DNA of 64,000 nucleotides. Origin: Amphiduros pacificus. Its lineage: Eukaryota; Annelida; Polychaeta; Phyllodocida; Hesionidae. Location: the NCBI GenBank assembly GCA_949316495.1, contig OX439010.1, forward strand, positions 24,805,766 to 24,869,765. The letters are read 5' to 3'. Positions 14,431 through 26,000 of the stretch are shown piece by piece. The position numbers were made by a program, and so were the translations under genes. The notes below the pieces were generated by a model, which was given only the letters and a program-made list of their open reading frames with translations, made no database searches and had not been told where the DNA came from. The first letter of the stretch is position 1. The number at the start of each line of letters is the position of its first letter.

Positions 14431-16236
14431 TTGAGTGGTTGTTGTTATATCTAAAGTATTGTGGTGTTGCGGTATTCCTGATATTATCTATTGTTTGTAG
14501 CTTATTACATGATTTTGTGAACTAGAGTTGGTATGAGCATGGCAAATTTTACTTCAGGCTCGGTGTTCCCGCTTGGACACGCTTTGTAGCTGGAGCGCCG
14601 TATGTGGGACACAAAGTGATGATGATTTGAGATGTGGGAGCATCTGAGAGCAATATCAACGATATGTGACATGAGAGACAAACATGGCCACAGAGGATGA
14701 GCAGGTCACATGTCGCACCACAAGCTGCTTTGCATATTGTTTAGTGATCGCGTCCCTACATAACAGGACCCCACAAAGAGCTTGACGCTTCTTATCCTTG
14801 GGCATCCGTTCTTCAGGGTTCTCTGTTGCTGCTGCTATGACCACACACCTATAGACAGGACTGGGAGAGGCTAAAAGACCCATCGGGGTGCAGAGGTGTC
14901 CATGTCAGAGGTGGTTACTCAGGTGTCTCACTCATGCCATGCCATATACTGACTCTAGGCCTTGTATTTTGTATGTATGCATTTGTCACTAGTCAATAAA
15001 CCCTATTGACCCTTATATCATATGATCATCAACTTTGTGCTAATTGACCAGGATAGATAGCCAGATATAGTCTGGTGTATTGGCCTGCAAATCACAGCGA
15101 GTTCCCCTAGATTACCGTAGGTTAACCTAGATAGGTACCGCACAGGTAACACATAATTCCCACTACAAATTCAGGTTTATCAACAACAGAAATCACAGAT
15201 TGGACGCAAGAAATGTTGCATGGCATAATCAAACGTAACAAAAAATAAAATAGAATTGATCACCACCATTATTAATCATGAAACCAGGGTCATATGTTTG
15301 TCAATCACACTAATCAGTGCCTAGGATCTCACAAATTTCAAGAAAAAAAATGGAAATTGTATGATAGCATCCTTTCAGACACAAAATCAAGAGAGGTGAG
15401 ATAAGAATTAAACACCTTGATAAAAAGTCAATCAACCCAACTGAAATAGGCAATGCTATTTATAACCATTAATGAAAATTCTCCCTTTTAAAATCTTTCT
15501 CAAAAAGATTTGTTTAAATTGAAAACTGGAGAGTGAAATTTTTTGGTGAAATATTGTTTTTACAAACCTTTCAGGAACTATGGTCATATCACGTCGACTT
15601 TCCAGCCTTTTAAGCATTGTGAAACTAACACTGCTGGCAGTGGGAGCCAAACCCACCACCTCACATCCTCCACTTATATAACAAACAAAGGCAGATGTGG
15701 TGCGCAGTCGTCTATTTCCCCCTTAATCGTTGCGATTGAGCACTAAATCTTTGAAAAAAGTACTCACATGCCATGCCCATAGCAGGCCCTTTAACAGGAG
15801 GGAGTGTAGGTCATCTTCTGACCAACCCCCCTCCCGCAACTGCTCCATAAATAAGCTGCTCTCGTCTGGGTCCGAGCACTCCAGGCATCTTTGAGAATGT
15901 AGTGTGAGGTGGCCACCACTGTGTGGCGCCCCGACACTGTTCGTCAGGTCAGTTTTTCACTTTCCATTCATTGTATTGGTACTTAATGAAAAATAAAGAC
16001 GTTCTTACCTCTATTTATGGTATCTGGCTTGAAATTGAGAAAAAGACAAGAAACCATTTAAAAAAAAAAGGTCACCAAATTTTTTTTTTGGTCAAATCTC
16101 CTCCTTTGTGCATTAATCATGCTCCAAATGCTTTGCCAAATAACGAAGAAGTCACTGTGCTACACCGTTTTGGTCGAATTTTTACCCATCTTTCTAACCC
16201 ATCACATAAAATACTTTATGAGTACTCTATTCCTGT
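14431..16236. other. Intergenic DNA without a recognised gene
   Basis: Short open frames only. A minus-strand stretch at 15520-15615 encodes MTIVPERF and resembles AIVPERF encoded on the minus strand near 56900; this may be another diverged dispersed repeat. Nothing else identified. Confidence 0.5.
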
Positions 16237-16303
16237 TGCCACGGGCCATGGTGATCCAAAGGTCGTGGGTTCAAACTCCGGCTATGCTGGGATTGAGATC
16301 AAC
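16237..16303 (+). mobile_element. tRNA-derived SINE, internal fragment
   Basis: A short piece with GTGATCCAAAGGTCGTGGG followed by a box B-like GGTTCAAACTCC and GGGATTGAGATCAA, matching the central part of the complete SINE at 31367-31698. The box A half is missing. It abuts the 3' side of the minus-strand LINE that begins at 16304. Confidence 0.75.
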
Positions 16304-16304
16304 T

Positions 16305-18389
16305 GAAGTGCAAGTCCTGAGGTCAGTGGGGAGGTCATTCCATAGCTTAGGACCTACAGTAGAGAATGCCCTATCGCCAATCGTCCTCAGAGGTAGGTGC
16401 CATTGTTAGATCGTAGGCATCCATTTTAACTTGCAAGAGATCTTTCTTGTAAGACGGTGCCTTACCATTTAGTGCCTTCCAAACCGTCAGGATGATCTTG
16501 AAATTGATTCTGGCTTGTATTGGCAGCCAATGCAATTCCCTTAGTGTGTCTGATATATGATCAAACTTTCTTTTTCTTCTCACAACTCTAGCTGCTGAAT
16601 TTTGTAGATTTTGCAGTTTTCTAATTTCTGTTTTAGGTAGGCCAGCCAATAGGCCGTTCCCATAGTCCAAATTTGAGGTTACAAGGGCATGGGTTAAGGT
16701 TATGGCTGTTTTCTCTTCTATACATTGTCTGATGGATGACAGATTTCTGATATGATAATATCCTTTCTTGCATATTTTCTTTATTTGGGCTTTCATATCC
16801 ATTTTTTCATCGAAAATGATGCCCAGGTCAGTTATGGATGGGGAGGGTGATATAAGTGCATCACCTACCTTGATGGTGGTGATATCTCTAGTTCGGCGAG
16901 TGCTAAGCCCGTCATAGCAGGCTAACATCTCAGTCTTACCGTCATTAATTTTCATTTTGTTTGATAGTAGGAAGGCTCTAACTTCCTTCACACATTTTTC
17001 TAATTTATGCTTGTTTATTTCATAGTCCTGTTTTGAGGTGTGATCAACAGGTATGTAAATCTTGGTGTAATTTGCATAGATGGTCATATTTTTCTATGAT
17101 ATTAGTCAGGGGTGACATATATAGTGTGAAGAGGATCGGTCCTAATACTGAGCCCTGGGGGACTCCGCACTTAATTGGTCTAGTTGTGGACCTTTTGCTT
17201 CCAACTTTTACACACTGTCGTCTATTTAGTAAGTATGATTTTATCCATAAGAGGGCATGACCTCTGACTCCATACCTTGATTCTAGCCTGTTGAACAATA
17301 TTTGATGATCGATGGTATCAAATGCGGCAGATAGGTCTAGTAAGAGTAGAATCACCGGGGTTTTTTTAGGTCTAGGTCCCTTAAAATGTCATTTTGGACC
17401 CTCAGTAACGTTGTCTCTGTGCTATGATATTCTTTATATGCTGAATGAAATGTGTCAATTTGCTCATTTTTTATTAGATATGATATTAATTGATCTGCTA
17501 CCGCTCTTTCTGTTAACTTTGAGACATAACTGAGGTTCGAGACTGGTCTATAATACTAGTTCCAGACCTAGTTTTTCCAGTAGAGGATTTTCATATTCGC
17601 AGACACCTCTGAGTTCCAAAGTGATTTATTTACAATGGCGGTGATAATTGGTCGAAGGTCATCTATTATGTCATTAAGTGACCATGATGGGATTGGGTCT
17701 AGCTCACATGATTTGTTTGATGCTTTCCGTAGTAATTTTTGCACATCATTTACGGTCAGGGGTGTAAATCTATCTAGGTGGCGTATTTTTAGTGGTGTCC
17801 TCGGGTGGTGCGGTTCCAGTTATATGGTGCTCATCAATATTTTTTTGGATTGTATCTATTTTTTCAAGGAATTAGTCATTAGACTTATCAGCCAATGCAG
17901 TATCACAGTTCGAGGCTGGCATTGGGACATCCATTGATTTGTGCATGACCTTATCGATGACTTTGAATAGTTTTTCGGGTCATGCTTATTCTCATTCACT
18001 AGGTTTGAGAAATAGTTTGATTGTGATGTTTTCAATAAAGAATTGTATTTATTTCTTTGGGATTTATATAATTCTTTATCAATTTGCAATCCCGTTTTAT
18101 TCATTCTCCTCTCTAGGCTTCGGCTTAATGATCTCTCCTGTTTGATCTGGTTATTCATCCATGGCACTGGTTTACGTTTGGATACATTGGCAACCTTGAT
18201 AGGAGCATAATTATCAATTATGGATGTCAATTTTTCATCATAGAATTTCACCATATCCACCAGAGATAAGGACTCCCAATTTGTGTGATCTGTCATTACT
18301 GTTTTCATGTTGTGTTTTAATGCATCCATGTTAATATTATTGAAATTTCTATATTGTAGAGTTTTTTTAGCAGGTTTTGGAGGATGCAA
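16305..18389 (-). pseudogene. LINE copy B ORF2, linker and reverse transcriptase
   Basis: 17856-18389 encodes the linker (VPWMNNQIKQERSLSR, YFSNLVNENKHDPK). 17044-17355 encodes [20 protein letters not shown] and CGVPQGSVLGPILFTLYM. 16371-17087 encodes the thumb and C-terminal part (MKINDGKTEML, ITDLGIIFDEKMDMKAQIK, NLDYGNGLLAGLP, LHWLPIQARINFKI). The catalytic YADDTQIY of relatives is here YANYTKIY, losing both aspartates. A final out-of-frame stretch encodes FSTVGPKLWNDLPTDLR before truncation at 16304. Homologous to copies A, C and D. Confidence 0.9.
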
Positions 18390-19497
18390 GTCCAGTGGAC
18401 CATTTTATGATCAGTTATGTATTCATCCACTGTATGACTCTTAATGAATTTGTTTCCTTTAAAAGTGATGATCAGATCGAGCCTATTTCAAAGGAAATGG
18501 GTTGGTTCAGTTACTAATTGGTTCATATCAAATGTGGATAAAACATCGTTGAATTATATGACATCAGGTTTTCTTGGTTTATTTACATGAAAATTGTAGT
18601 CACCTAAGAATATGACTTCATGGTTAAAAGAGCCGTAGTGCGCAAACAGTTGAATGAATTCATCATAGAGTTCAGAGTAAGTATACCTGTTCCCACCAGA
18701 TGGCTCTGGTCGGTATATGGTCACAAAAGTCACTTTTTTCCCTTAAGGTGCAAGGAGGCTTCCATTAACTCCATTGTTTTTACTGAAGGAGGATCTAATC
18801 TGTTTGTTGTGAAAGGGAGCTCACAGCGATGCAACAGAGCAATCCCACCTCCATTCCGGCCTATCCTGGGAAAAGAGTGGAGTTTCAGGCCTCCTTCCTC
18901 CAGTTCATTCCTTGTTCTTTTATCACCATATTCATGTAACCATGTTTCAGTTATGAAAAGTGCATGTAGGTTGTTTGTGTCAAAGAAGTATTTTACTGTT
19001 ACTACTTTGTGCTTAATGCTTTGCACATTGCATATGCCTATCTTAATGCTATTCGGAGCACGTATTATCTGACTCCTCCCATTTTTGCGGACCGCAGTGT
19101 GATTGGTTGCCGGAGACCATGCGGTCTCGTTGGGCAGAGCTTGTTCGTGACATGATCCGAGTGTATGATCACGTTCAGGGCGATTGTTGAGCGTTCTTTT
19201 CTTACGGTTATTAGTCCTGGGTCTATATGTAGAGTTATTGACGAGATTTGATCCCCCAAGATGAGACAGGGAAGTGTCAGAGTACTCTGATGTCATCGAA
19301 GCGACTCTCATGCGATTGGTTGGTTTTGTCCATGTGACCGGCGTGGGCGTGGCTTCGTAGCGGCCAAGCATTAAGTGTGGCCTCGGTGAGGATGCCCTAT
19401 AAGGAATTAAACAACTTGTGACGGGCAATAACGCCCATCCGCATATATGTATTGATGGGCTGGTAGAATTCGGCAATGTATTAGAGTCAATTTGCAA
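18390..19497 (-). pseudogene. LINE copy B ORF2, APE-type endonuclease
   Basis: Starts with a variable serine-, threonine- and asparagine-rich region, then the endonuclease: KIGICNVQSI (first Asn motif), FFDTNNLHALFITETWL (catalytic Glu in TETW), GGGIALLHR, then VTFVTIYRPEPSGGNRYTYSELYDEF and FLGDYNFH (catalytic Asp/Asn), ending near an ITDHK motif equivalent to SDHK. The first part (18730-19497) is one frame; the remainder is in another. The endonuclease nicks target DNA to prime reverse transcription in LINEs. The frame changes show it is dead. Confidence 0.85.
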
Positions 19498-19519
19498 TTT
19501 CAGGTTATTTATCTTAATT

Positions 19520-19873
19520 CTACTGATTTGCGGCGATCTTTTTTAGAGAAGTTGTATAATGCAAAAGATAATGATTTGCAATCTTGTTTTTAATTGTGTT
19601 TGAGTTGCTTTTTAATATGTTTAGCTGGTCAGATTGAGATGTTAAGTCATCAAGTGGTACAAGGGTTATAGTTGTTGTGAAAGGTCTGTTATGTATTGGA
19701 ACGATTAATATGCTTTCATTTCTTAAGTATTTATACAGTAAGATGTTGATACTGATGTTTTGATCAGAAAAACCATTTAACTGTGTTTTATTACAATAAT
19801 GAAAGCTAACTTTGGTTAAATCTGATCTCCATTTACAGTTACAGTTACAGTTGTGTAACACTTGGTTTACCAT
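19520..19873 (-). pseudogene. LINE copy B ORF2 N-terminal extension
   Basis: 117-codon frame rich in N, I and L, without recognised motifs, lying between the CCCH segment and the endonuclease frame. Copy C has an extension of similar composition and position (41072 downwards, before the endonuclease), supporting it as the N-terminal part of ORF2 in this family. The break to the next frame at 19497 is a stop. Confidence 0.45.
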
Positions 19874-19967
19874 TATTCAGTCTCTTGCAACTGTTTCCAA
19901 TATTTAAGCTATCACACCTAATACATTTATATGTTATAAGATGGATCCTTGTACCACTAAACAAATG

Positions 19968-20310
19968 TCAATATTTTTTAAGTTTCTTGGTTCTTTTTAA
20001 GTTCTGTGGTGGGGACCTAGCGTTAGCGTCCCTTTTGTCCCTGACGTCCCTAGGGTTAGGTTTTTCAGGCTTCTTGCCCTGCATGTGAAGATATTCTGCA
20101 TCGTGCAGGTACATACAATCATCACCATTCTGGCAATTGCCCTTTTTAAAGTGATAGCACTGCTCCCTGGATTTGGCCCTGGGTCGTGGCTTATCCTTGC
20201 CTTCTCTGACCTTGTCCCTGATCAGTACCAAGGCTTTGGCGATCCCGATCGGGGAGCCCTTAATGATTATGTGGGCTAAGGTCGCGTTCTTCCCAACTTG
20301 TGGTCTGGTG
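19968..20310 (-). pseudogene. LINE copy B ORF1, KH-like segment and CCCH zinc finger
   Basis: Open frame beginning HIIIKGSPIGIAKALVLIRD, which has the shape of a KH-type RNA-binding helix-loop, followed by a clean CCCH finger: C-X7-C-X5-C-X3-H in CYHFKKGNCQNGDDCMYLH. A basic tail (RDVRDKRD, LKRTKKLKKY) follows. The same IGIANAIASIRDV block and a broken version of the finger occur in copy C at about 41400-41545. Both motifs suggest RNA binding by the ORF1 product. It is out of frame with the coiled-coil part. The KH assignment is tentative; the CCCH spacing is directly visible. Confidence 0.65.
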
Positions 20311-20670
20311 CTCTAGCTGCCTCTCCAGGTCAGCGCATCTCCTTCGTTCCCTGTCCAATTCCTTTCTGAGGGTGGCGCAACTTTCTTTTTCTTGAGTCAG
20401 GTCCTCATCCAACTCAACCCCATCAGCAGCCAGAGGCATTAGGTCAGCCCCCGGGGATTTGCCGACACTTAAGTTTGTTTGTGCTGGCAATAGAAGTGTG
20501 GGGGGCTGTAACACAGCTGGTCTGAGAACCAAGGGCTGGGCAAGACTGTTCTGAGGTGAGGATGTTGGGCTGACTTCCTCGTCAGCCCAGTACCTTGGGA
20601 GGGAACGTCTTGTTTCACTGGCCCGAGTCTTCGGACCAGTCTTCACCTGATGCTTGGAGGCCATCTGCAA
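20260..20670 (-). CDS. LINE copy B ORF1, coiled-coil part
   Basis: 136-codon frame. The first half is proline-, serine- and leucine-rich; residues about 88-125 are a charged heptad-like coiled coil (TQEKESCATLRKELDRERR, CADLERQLEHQ). This matches the organisation of ORF1 in copy C at 42503-42904, where a serine-rich N-terminus is also followed by a coiled coil. ORF1 proteins of LINEs usually trimerise through the coiled coil and bind the element RNA. The frame ends just before the KH-like/CCCH segment, which continues in another frame, so one frameshift probably separates them. The start is the second ATG (ATGGCC), directly after a TTTTTTTGCAG tract. Confidence 0.65.
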   Translation of the reverse strand: MQMASKHQVKTGPKTRASETRRSLPRYWADEEVSPTSSPQNSLAQPLVLRPAVLQPPTLLLPAQTNLSVGKSPGADLMPLAADGVELDEDLTQEKESCATLRKELDRERRRCADLERQLEHQTTSWEERDLSPHNH

Positions 20671-21175
20671 AAAAAGGGAGTCGAGAATCAGTATTTGAGA
20701 CCTTTTCGTGACATTTATCAGTTATGTATTTATTTCTGGTTTTATTGTTCTTTAGCATAACATAGTTATTAATTATAAGTCTTGGGATGTTTTCTTCTGG
20801 TTCAAAAGTACTGTCTTTTTTCTTATAGCCCTCCCACCAGACTCTGAAAAATCTAATTTGTTTTTTTCTATGGTAGAAATCAGACAGTATTTCCTTAATT
20901 GTGTATATGTTGGTGTATGATTCTGTGCTTGCGTTGTGTGATACTGTGTTAATGTTATTCATGTTGTGTGGCAATGCGCCACTTGTTACTTGTATGTCAC
21001 ATGTACCACTGGGGGTGCTAGTCATGTTGGTGGTGCCCCCTAGCGTATGAACACTTTGGTCATTTGGGGTTTTTATTATAATGTATTCAGAGGCCATAGA
21101 AGTTTTAATACTGTTCGAGGTTTTCACCCAGAAATCTGTACTTATGTATCTGGTGATTTTTTTTCTCGTTTCCAA
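20615..21175 (-). CDS. Chromodomain ORF at the 5' end of the LINE
   Basis: An uninterrupted 186-codon frame. Residues 91-144 form a clear chromodomain: YTIKEIL, then RFFRVWWEGYKKKDS, FEPEENI and LIINNY, matching the Y...(L/I)VKW-GY...STWEPEENL...LI pattern of the HP1/chromovirus family, with the aromatic positions present. Residues 1-90 are low-complexity, rich in S, T and N. Chromodomains bind methylated histone tails and target proteins to chromatin. The frame lies just downstream of the 5' monomers and just upstream of the coiled-coil ORF1. Its last 20 codons overlap ORF1 in another frame, and a polypyrimidine tract plus CAG sits immediately before the ORF1 ATGGCC, so the true 3' boundary could be a splice site. 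No integrase, protease or RNase H flanks it. That it belongs to the LINE is inferred from position. Confidence 0.72.
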   Translation of the reverse strand: METRKKITRYISTDFWVKTSNSIKTSMASEYIIIKTPNDQSVHTLGGTTNMTSTPSGTCDIQVTSGALPHNMNNINTVSHNASTESYTNIYTIKEILSDFYHRKKQIRFFRVWWEGYKKKDSTFEPEENIPRLIINNYVMLKNNKTRNKYITDKCHEKVSNTDSRLPFFADGLQASGEDWSEDSGQ

Positions 21176-21430
21176 TCAAGAATTAAGTTGATTGGCGTGA
21201 TGGTGTTTCTTGTTTAAAATGTTTTGACACAGAAAATGTACCAATCAAAAGATTATGTTGATTTGGTAATTTTTTTCTCGTTTCCAATCAAAGAATTATG
21301 TTGATTGGCGTGATGATATTGTTGTTCAATTCTATCAACACATGAATGTACCAATCAAAAGATTATGTTGATTTGGTTACTGTGCCTTCAACCAAAGAAT
21401 TGTGTTGGTTGAGTTTGGTTTGTTTGTTGA
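21160..21430 (-). repeat. Tandem 5' monomers of LINE copy B
   Basis: About 2.3 copies of a roughly 115-125-bp unit containing TCTCGTTTCCAATCAA, GTTGATTGGCGTGATG, GTACCAATCAAAAGATTATG and TTGATTTGGT. They sit immediately upstream (on the minus strand) of the chromodomain ORF, where a LINE 5' UTR or promoter would lie. The start of that ORF is partly made of monomer sequence (TTTCTCGTTTCCAATCAA reversed). Confidence 0.75.
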
Positions 21431-21803
21431 ATAAGTATTCCTGTCCAATATCAATCAAAAAATTGCCACTCCATACACACTGTCCCACACCTGGTGCCTC
21501 TAGCAGAGGTGTACGGTCATTCTGTGCACCACACACTGTTGCACAAGCATCTCCTGGCACCAGTCTGGATCTATGTTGTTACTCTTGAACCAATCACGCA
21601 CCTCATGCACATCATCGCCACGCTAGGGTCACTTATGATGAGATGAATCTCAATTCCTGGGGCTTCAGCCGTATGACATCATCAGGATATGTCCCATACC
21701 TCCCAGCTGTTCCTTCTCAGAATTTATATCTCCATTATTTTCGCTGGGTTGCCAACCATTATCCACCATATTTATTTTCCTTTTTTCACATGATTTAGTT
21801 GCC
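21431..21803. other. Spacer between two LINEs
   Basis: Contains a further partial TTGGTTGAGTTTG monomer-like piece at its left edge, then unrecognised sequence. It may be more of the 5' region of LINE copy B. Confidence 0.4.
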
Positions 21804-23095
21804 TTAATGAACTATGTTATGCCATGATGGTTTGGATTCTTCCACCACTTGTTATCTACGAGAGGTTAACCTCTCAGCTTTTGGGAACAATGGTCATAGT
21901 CCTGATGAGCTGCTACTGGGTAAAATGGTCTCTATACCCAATGAAAAGCGAGGTGGACTCACAAACTCAGAAAAATATAGAGCTATTACCCTTGGCAACT
22001 CTATTGCAAAACTATTTGACTTGGTATGTATGCAATCTGAAAATGAGATTTTTAATAATAATGATACACAATTCGGTTTTAAAGAAGCTAGTTCTACTAC
22101 ACAATGTACATTTGTTGTAAAAAAAAAACATTTCTTACTACAATAGCAATGGTAGTGATGTTTTTATGTTATGCTGAGATGAGATGTCCGCAAGGCATTT
22201 GACAGGGTTGAATATTGTAAATTATTTGACAAACCTCTTGTGAAAGGCATTTGCCCTTTGAAAGCACGTCTACTGTTATATATGTACACTAAGCAAAAGC
22301 TCCAAGTGAAATGGAATGATGTATGTTCACAGAGGTTTGGTGTTACAAATGGTGTTAAACAAGGGGGTGTTATGTCTCCCATACTGTTTGATGTGTACAT
22401 AGATGATTTACTCAGTGGATATGGATGCCATATAGGGCATATGTATGTGGGTGCCATAGGCTATGAAGATGATCTAATACATTTGGTACCTACAATAAAA
22501 GGCCTTGAGCAGATGGTGAACATATGTGAAGAATATGCTTATATTTTTAAAATTAAGTTTAATGGAACAAAGAGTATATTGTCTGTGTTTAGATGTAAGA
22601 TATCCAATCATTCACAGCCTTGTTTTATTTATGTAAATGGTGATAACGTGACTGAATCTAACCAAGCAAAGCATGTTGGACACCTTCTTGACAGCACTGA
22701 TGCTGACAGTGTCTTGAAAGGAGCAATGCTGAGATTTAACAAACAGGTTAATCTGTTTCTGGTTAGAATTGGTCACTTAAACAGTTTGGTAAAAGCAGAG
22801 CTTTTTAGTAAATATTGCATGAGCTTTTATGGTATGCCACTGTGGAGGCTGCAATACTCTCAATTCAGATGATCTAATATGATCTAGATGATCTAATTCA
22901 AAGATGTTTGTATTAGCTTTAGGAAAGGACTGAGGCGTATTTGGAAAGTTCCTAATAATACACACAGGGATATCCTACATTTGATTTCACACACATTTCC
23001 TTTGGAAGTGATTGCAGAGAGACGCATGCTTAAATTCTTTCAACAGGCTATGGAAAGCCATAATAAGGTTGTCAATCTTGTGGCAAGGAATACTA
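21804..23095 (+). mobile_element. Plus-strand LINE, 5' part (interrupted)
   Basis: RT of a second LINE clade. Seen: LTNSEKYRAITLGNSIAKLFD (about 21958), QFGFKEASSTTQCTF (about 22071), KAFDRVEYCKLFD (about 22190, after a frame break), VKQGGVMSPILFDVYIDDLL (about 22355), the catalytic site as YEDD (about 22460, where most relatives have YADD) and, after another break, a C-terminal stretch RKGLRRIWKVPNNTHRDIL and MLKFFQQAMESHNKVVNLV reaching 23095. There the minus-strand LINE is inserted; the reading resumes at 26850. The 5' end is truncated near 21804. Clade not determined. Confidence 0.85.
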
Positions 23096-26000
23096 GATAA
23101 GATAAGATAAGATAAGATAATTTTATTAACGTGTCACCCAAAGTTACACATATTGCTAAAAACATTATATAGATACTGATTAAAAAGCTTCGGCCTCTCA
23201 TTACGAGATATGAGACACAAAAACAATTAATGTCAATAAAATAGTACAATACATATATGCATAATATATTAAAGATATATGATCAGGTGATATTATCCAT
23301 GTATACATGTTGCCTTCTTTTGTAAAGAATTTTAAAGCAGGCTTTGGCACTTATATTTGACATCGCTGGATCATTTAGGATGAAACATATTTTTTGGGAA
23401 TCATTTAAACTTAAAAAGTCATTTGATAAATTATCTGCATAGTTAAAAAGTTGTTGTCTTATATCATCATACAATTGGCATCTAATTATTACATGCTCCT
23501 CTGATTCAATTTCCTGCGATTCACACAGCTGACAGAGTCTTTCCTCTTCAGTTTCCCCATTGTATCGGCCTGTCTCTAGACGTATTGGGGCTACTCCACA
23601 TCTAAACTTTGCTAGAGCACTACGATATTTTTTAATTAGCACTAACTGCAGGTATTTTTCTGGCTGGAATTCTTTCTTAAATAAATTATAAGTCCTCAGC
23701 TTATTTCTACCTTCACCCCTGTTGGCTTCTCTCCTATTTAGTTTCTCTCTCCATAGAGTCTCATAGTGTTGACTGAAAATCTCCTTGGCATCATTTAATG
23801 AAATTTCAGTCAGGTTTGTCATACCAAGCTCATCATAGAATTTAGAAACACGATATACCCAGTTCTTGTTACTACCACTGGCCTTATTTTGTGCCCACAA
23901 AAATACTTGTTTATTGATGCGGTTCTGGTTCATTGTAATGAGACGATTCCACTGCCTGGTGACTGCAGTCCATTGTCTTTGTCCAGGCAGTGGCCAACCC
24001 ATATCACCCTGGACAGCACAGTTCGGGGTATACTTGCCAACCCCCATAAAAAATCTACTGGCACGGTGTTGAACTGCTGATATACAAGAATATTCTCTAG
24101 TCCCCCAGATGGAGGCACCATAGTCCAATATGGGCTGAACAAGGCCATTGTACAGGTTAGTGTAACATTCATAGGGTAGCCCACCGTATGCCTTGGCTTT
24201 GGCTATCAGCAGACCTAGGGCACGACCTGCAGCTTTAGCCACCATTTCTGCGGTATATTTAAAATCCAAGTGTTCATCTATAATGAGACCCAGATACTTA
24301 TATTTGTCCGTGTATGACATTATATTTTCACTCAGGTTTAAAATGACATCTGATCTGGCTACAGATTTGGGGCGAAAATGTACAATGAGAGATTTTTTGG
24401 TATTCACCGCCATAGACCACTTATTGCACCACTCATGTAGTATATTTAACATTTGTTGTAGATCATGTTCACTCCCGGCGATAAACACAAGGTCATCAGC
24501 ATATAACAGGATATTCACAGTCACACCATCTATGTCAATCCCAAATCCTGCATTGTTTAGGTCTAATGCCAAGTCATTCACATACAAGTTAAAAAGGATG
24601 GGGGATAATAGACAACCTTGTTTCAGGCCTGATGAGACATTGAACCAGTCCGTTTTGACTCCATTTATCCTCACACAACATTGTACATGGCCATATATGC
24701 TTTGCAGAGTACTCAGCATCTTGTTTGGTATTCCCATGTATTGCAATTTATTCCATAGAAGGTTGTGGTTAATCCGGTCAAATGCTTTTGAGAAGTCTAT
24801 AAATGCAGTAAAAGTTGACTTTTTCATATTTTTTCTAGTTTCCACAATGTTTACTAGAGTGTTAACTTGATCTATACAACTGTGGTCAGGTCTGAAACCA
24901 TTTTGGCTATCAACAATTAATCCATTTACATCAGCCCAGAATACCAACCGGCTGTTCAAGATGTGACAGTACAACTTGTACATACTGCATGCCAGGGTGA
25001 TGCCACGGTAATTCATCGGGTCTCTAGGATCCAGGGTGTTATCCTTTGGCACAGGGTTTATTATTCCCTTCAGCCATGTTGTGGGTATGATGCTGTTCTC
25101 ATAACAGTTATAAAACAGTTTGTACATAAATTTAATTGCAGTATCATTTTGTAGGACCTCAGTGGGTATGTCATCTGCACCAACAGCTTTACCCAGTTTT
25201 GCACTGTGTACAGCTTTTCTGACTTCTTCCATTGTGAAAGGGTTGTCAATGCCTGCAGGGTTGGATGGTATGACTTTGGTAGGATCCAGAGCTACATTGT
25301 TTGTTTCATAATTCAATAATCCTGAAAAATCCTCCTTCCACCGATTTAGTACATTTGGTTCATCAGTAAGGACAGATCCTTCATTATTCACAACTTCCCA
25401 TGGTACATTGTTTTTCCTTTCTGATGCCACACCTATCTGTCCTACCCTTTTCCAAAACTCTCTGGGATCATTTGAATTCAAAGACAATAATTCATCCTGA
25501 TTTTTCTTCCAGTACATCCTTTTTGCATAGCTAACCTGTTTATCAAATATTTTCTGTGCAGCCCTCATATCTGCCTTTAGTCTTACTTTTTCTGCACCAA
25601 TTGCTTTACTCCATTTACTCTCTACTTCACAGGCATTATTCCACAGTTCAGATAGCCTGTCTGACCACCATGGCTTTTTAATTCTCCTTCGTTTATTACT
25701 AAGTCCATGATTAACTGTCACTGTCCTATGTTCCAATTTAACTCTCATTTCATCACTGACATGGCCACAAAAGTTACTGTATATAGCATCTATGTTATCC
25801 TGTGATTTCTCCATGTTCTCAATTCTATTTATCAAAGCATCAATCTCCTGTATTGCATTATCACTGTGTAAAAAGTCATCAGGTATGTCTCTAGACCACT
25901 TTGTAAAAGTACGCACCTGTCTGCTCCCATTATTGTGAGCACTAGCATCTGAATACAAGAGTGATAACTTCCATGTTAACAAGGAGTGATCCGGCAGTAT

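Larger units (their letters stand above)
16304..21430 (-). mobile_element. Long L2/CR1-like LINE (copy B), decayed
   Basis: A nearly full-length non-LTR retrotransposon read right to left. Order from its 5' end: tandem 5' monomers (21160-21430), chromodomain ORF (20615-21175), coiled-coil ORF1 (20260-20670), a KH-like/CCCH segment (19968-20310), an ORF2 N-terminal extension (19520-19873), an APE-type endonuclease (18400-19200), a linker (17856-18389) and reverse transcriptase (16305-17860). It has several frame breaks. In the RT the usual YADD is replaced by YANY, so it cannot be active. The 3' end is cut within the conserved VGPKLWNDLP region, at a SINE fragment, and lacks the 3' tail seen in copy C. 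Confidence 0.88.

Noticed and set aside
14656-14883. Minus-strand 75-codon frame with protein-like composition
   Set aside because: No recognised motif, no splice or promoter context and no second copy in the window.
20615-21175. Chromodomain as remnant of a Ty3-type chromovirus integrase
   Set aside because: No integrase core, RT, RNase H, protease or LTR flanks it, and it sits between LINE 5' monomers and LINE ORF1. It remains the main alternative explanation.
24193-24870. 225-codon plus-strand frame
   Set aside because: Antisense shadow of the intact minus-strand LINE ORF.
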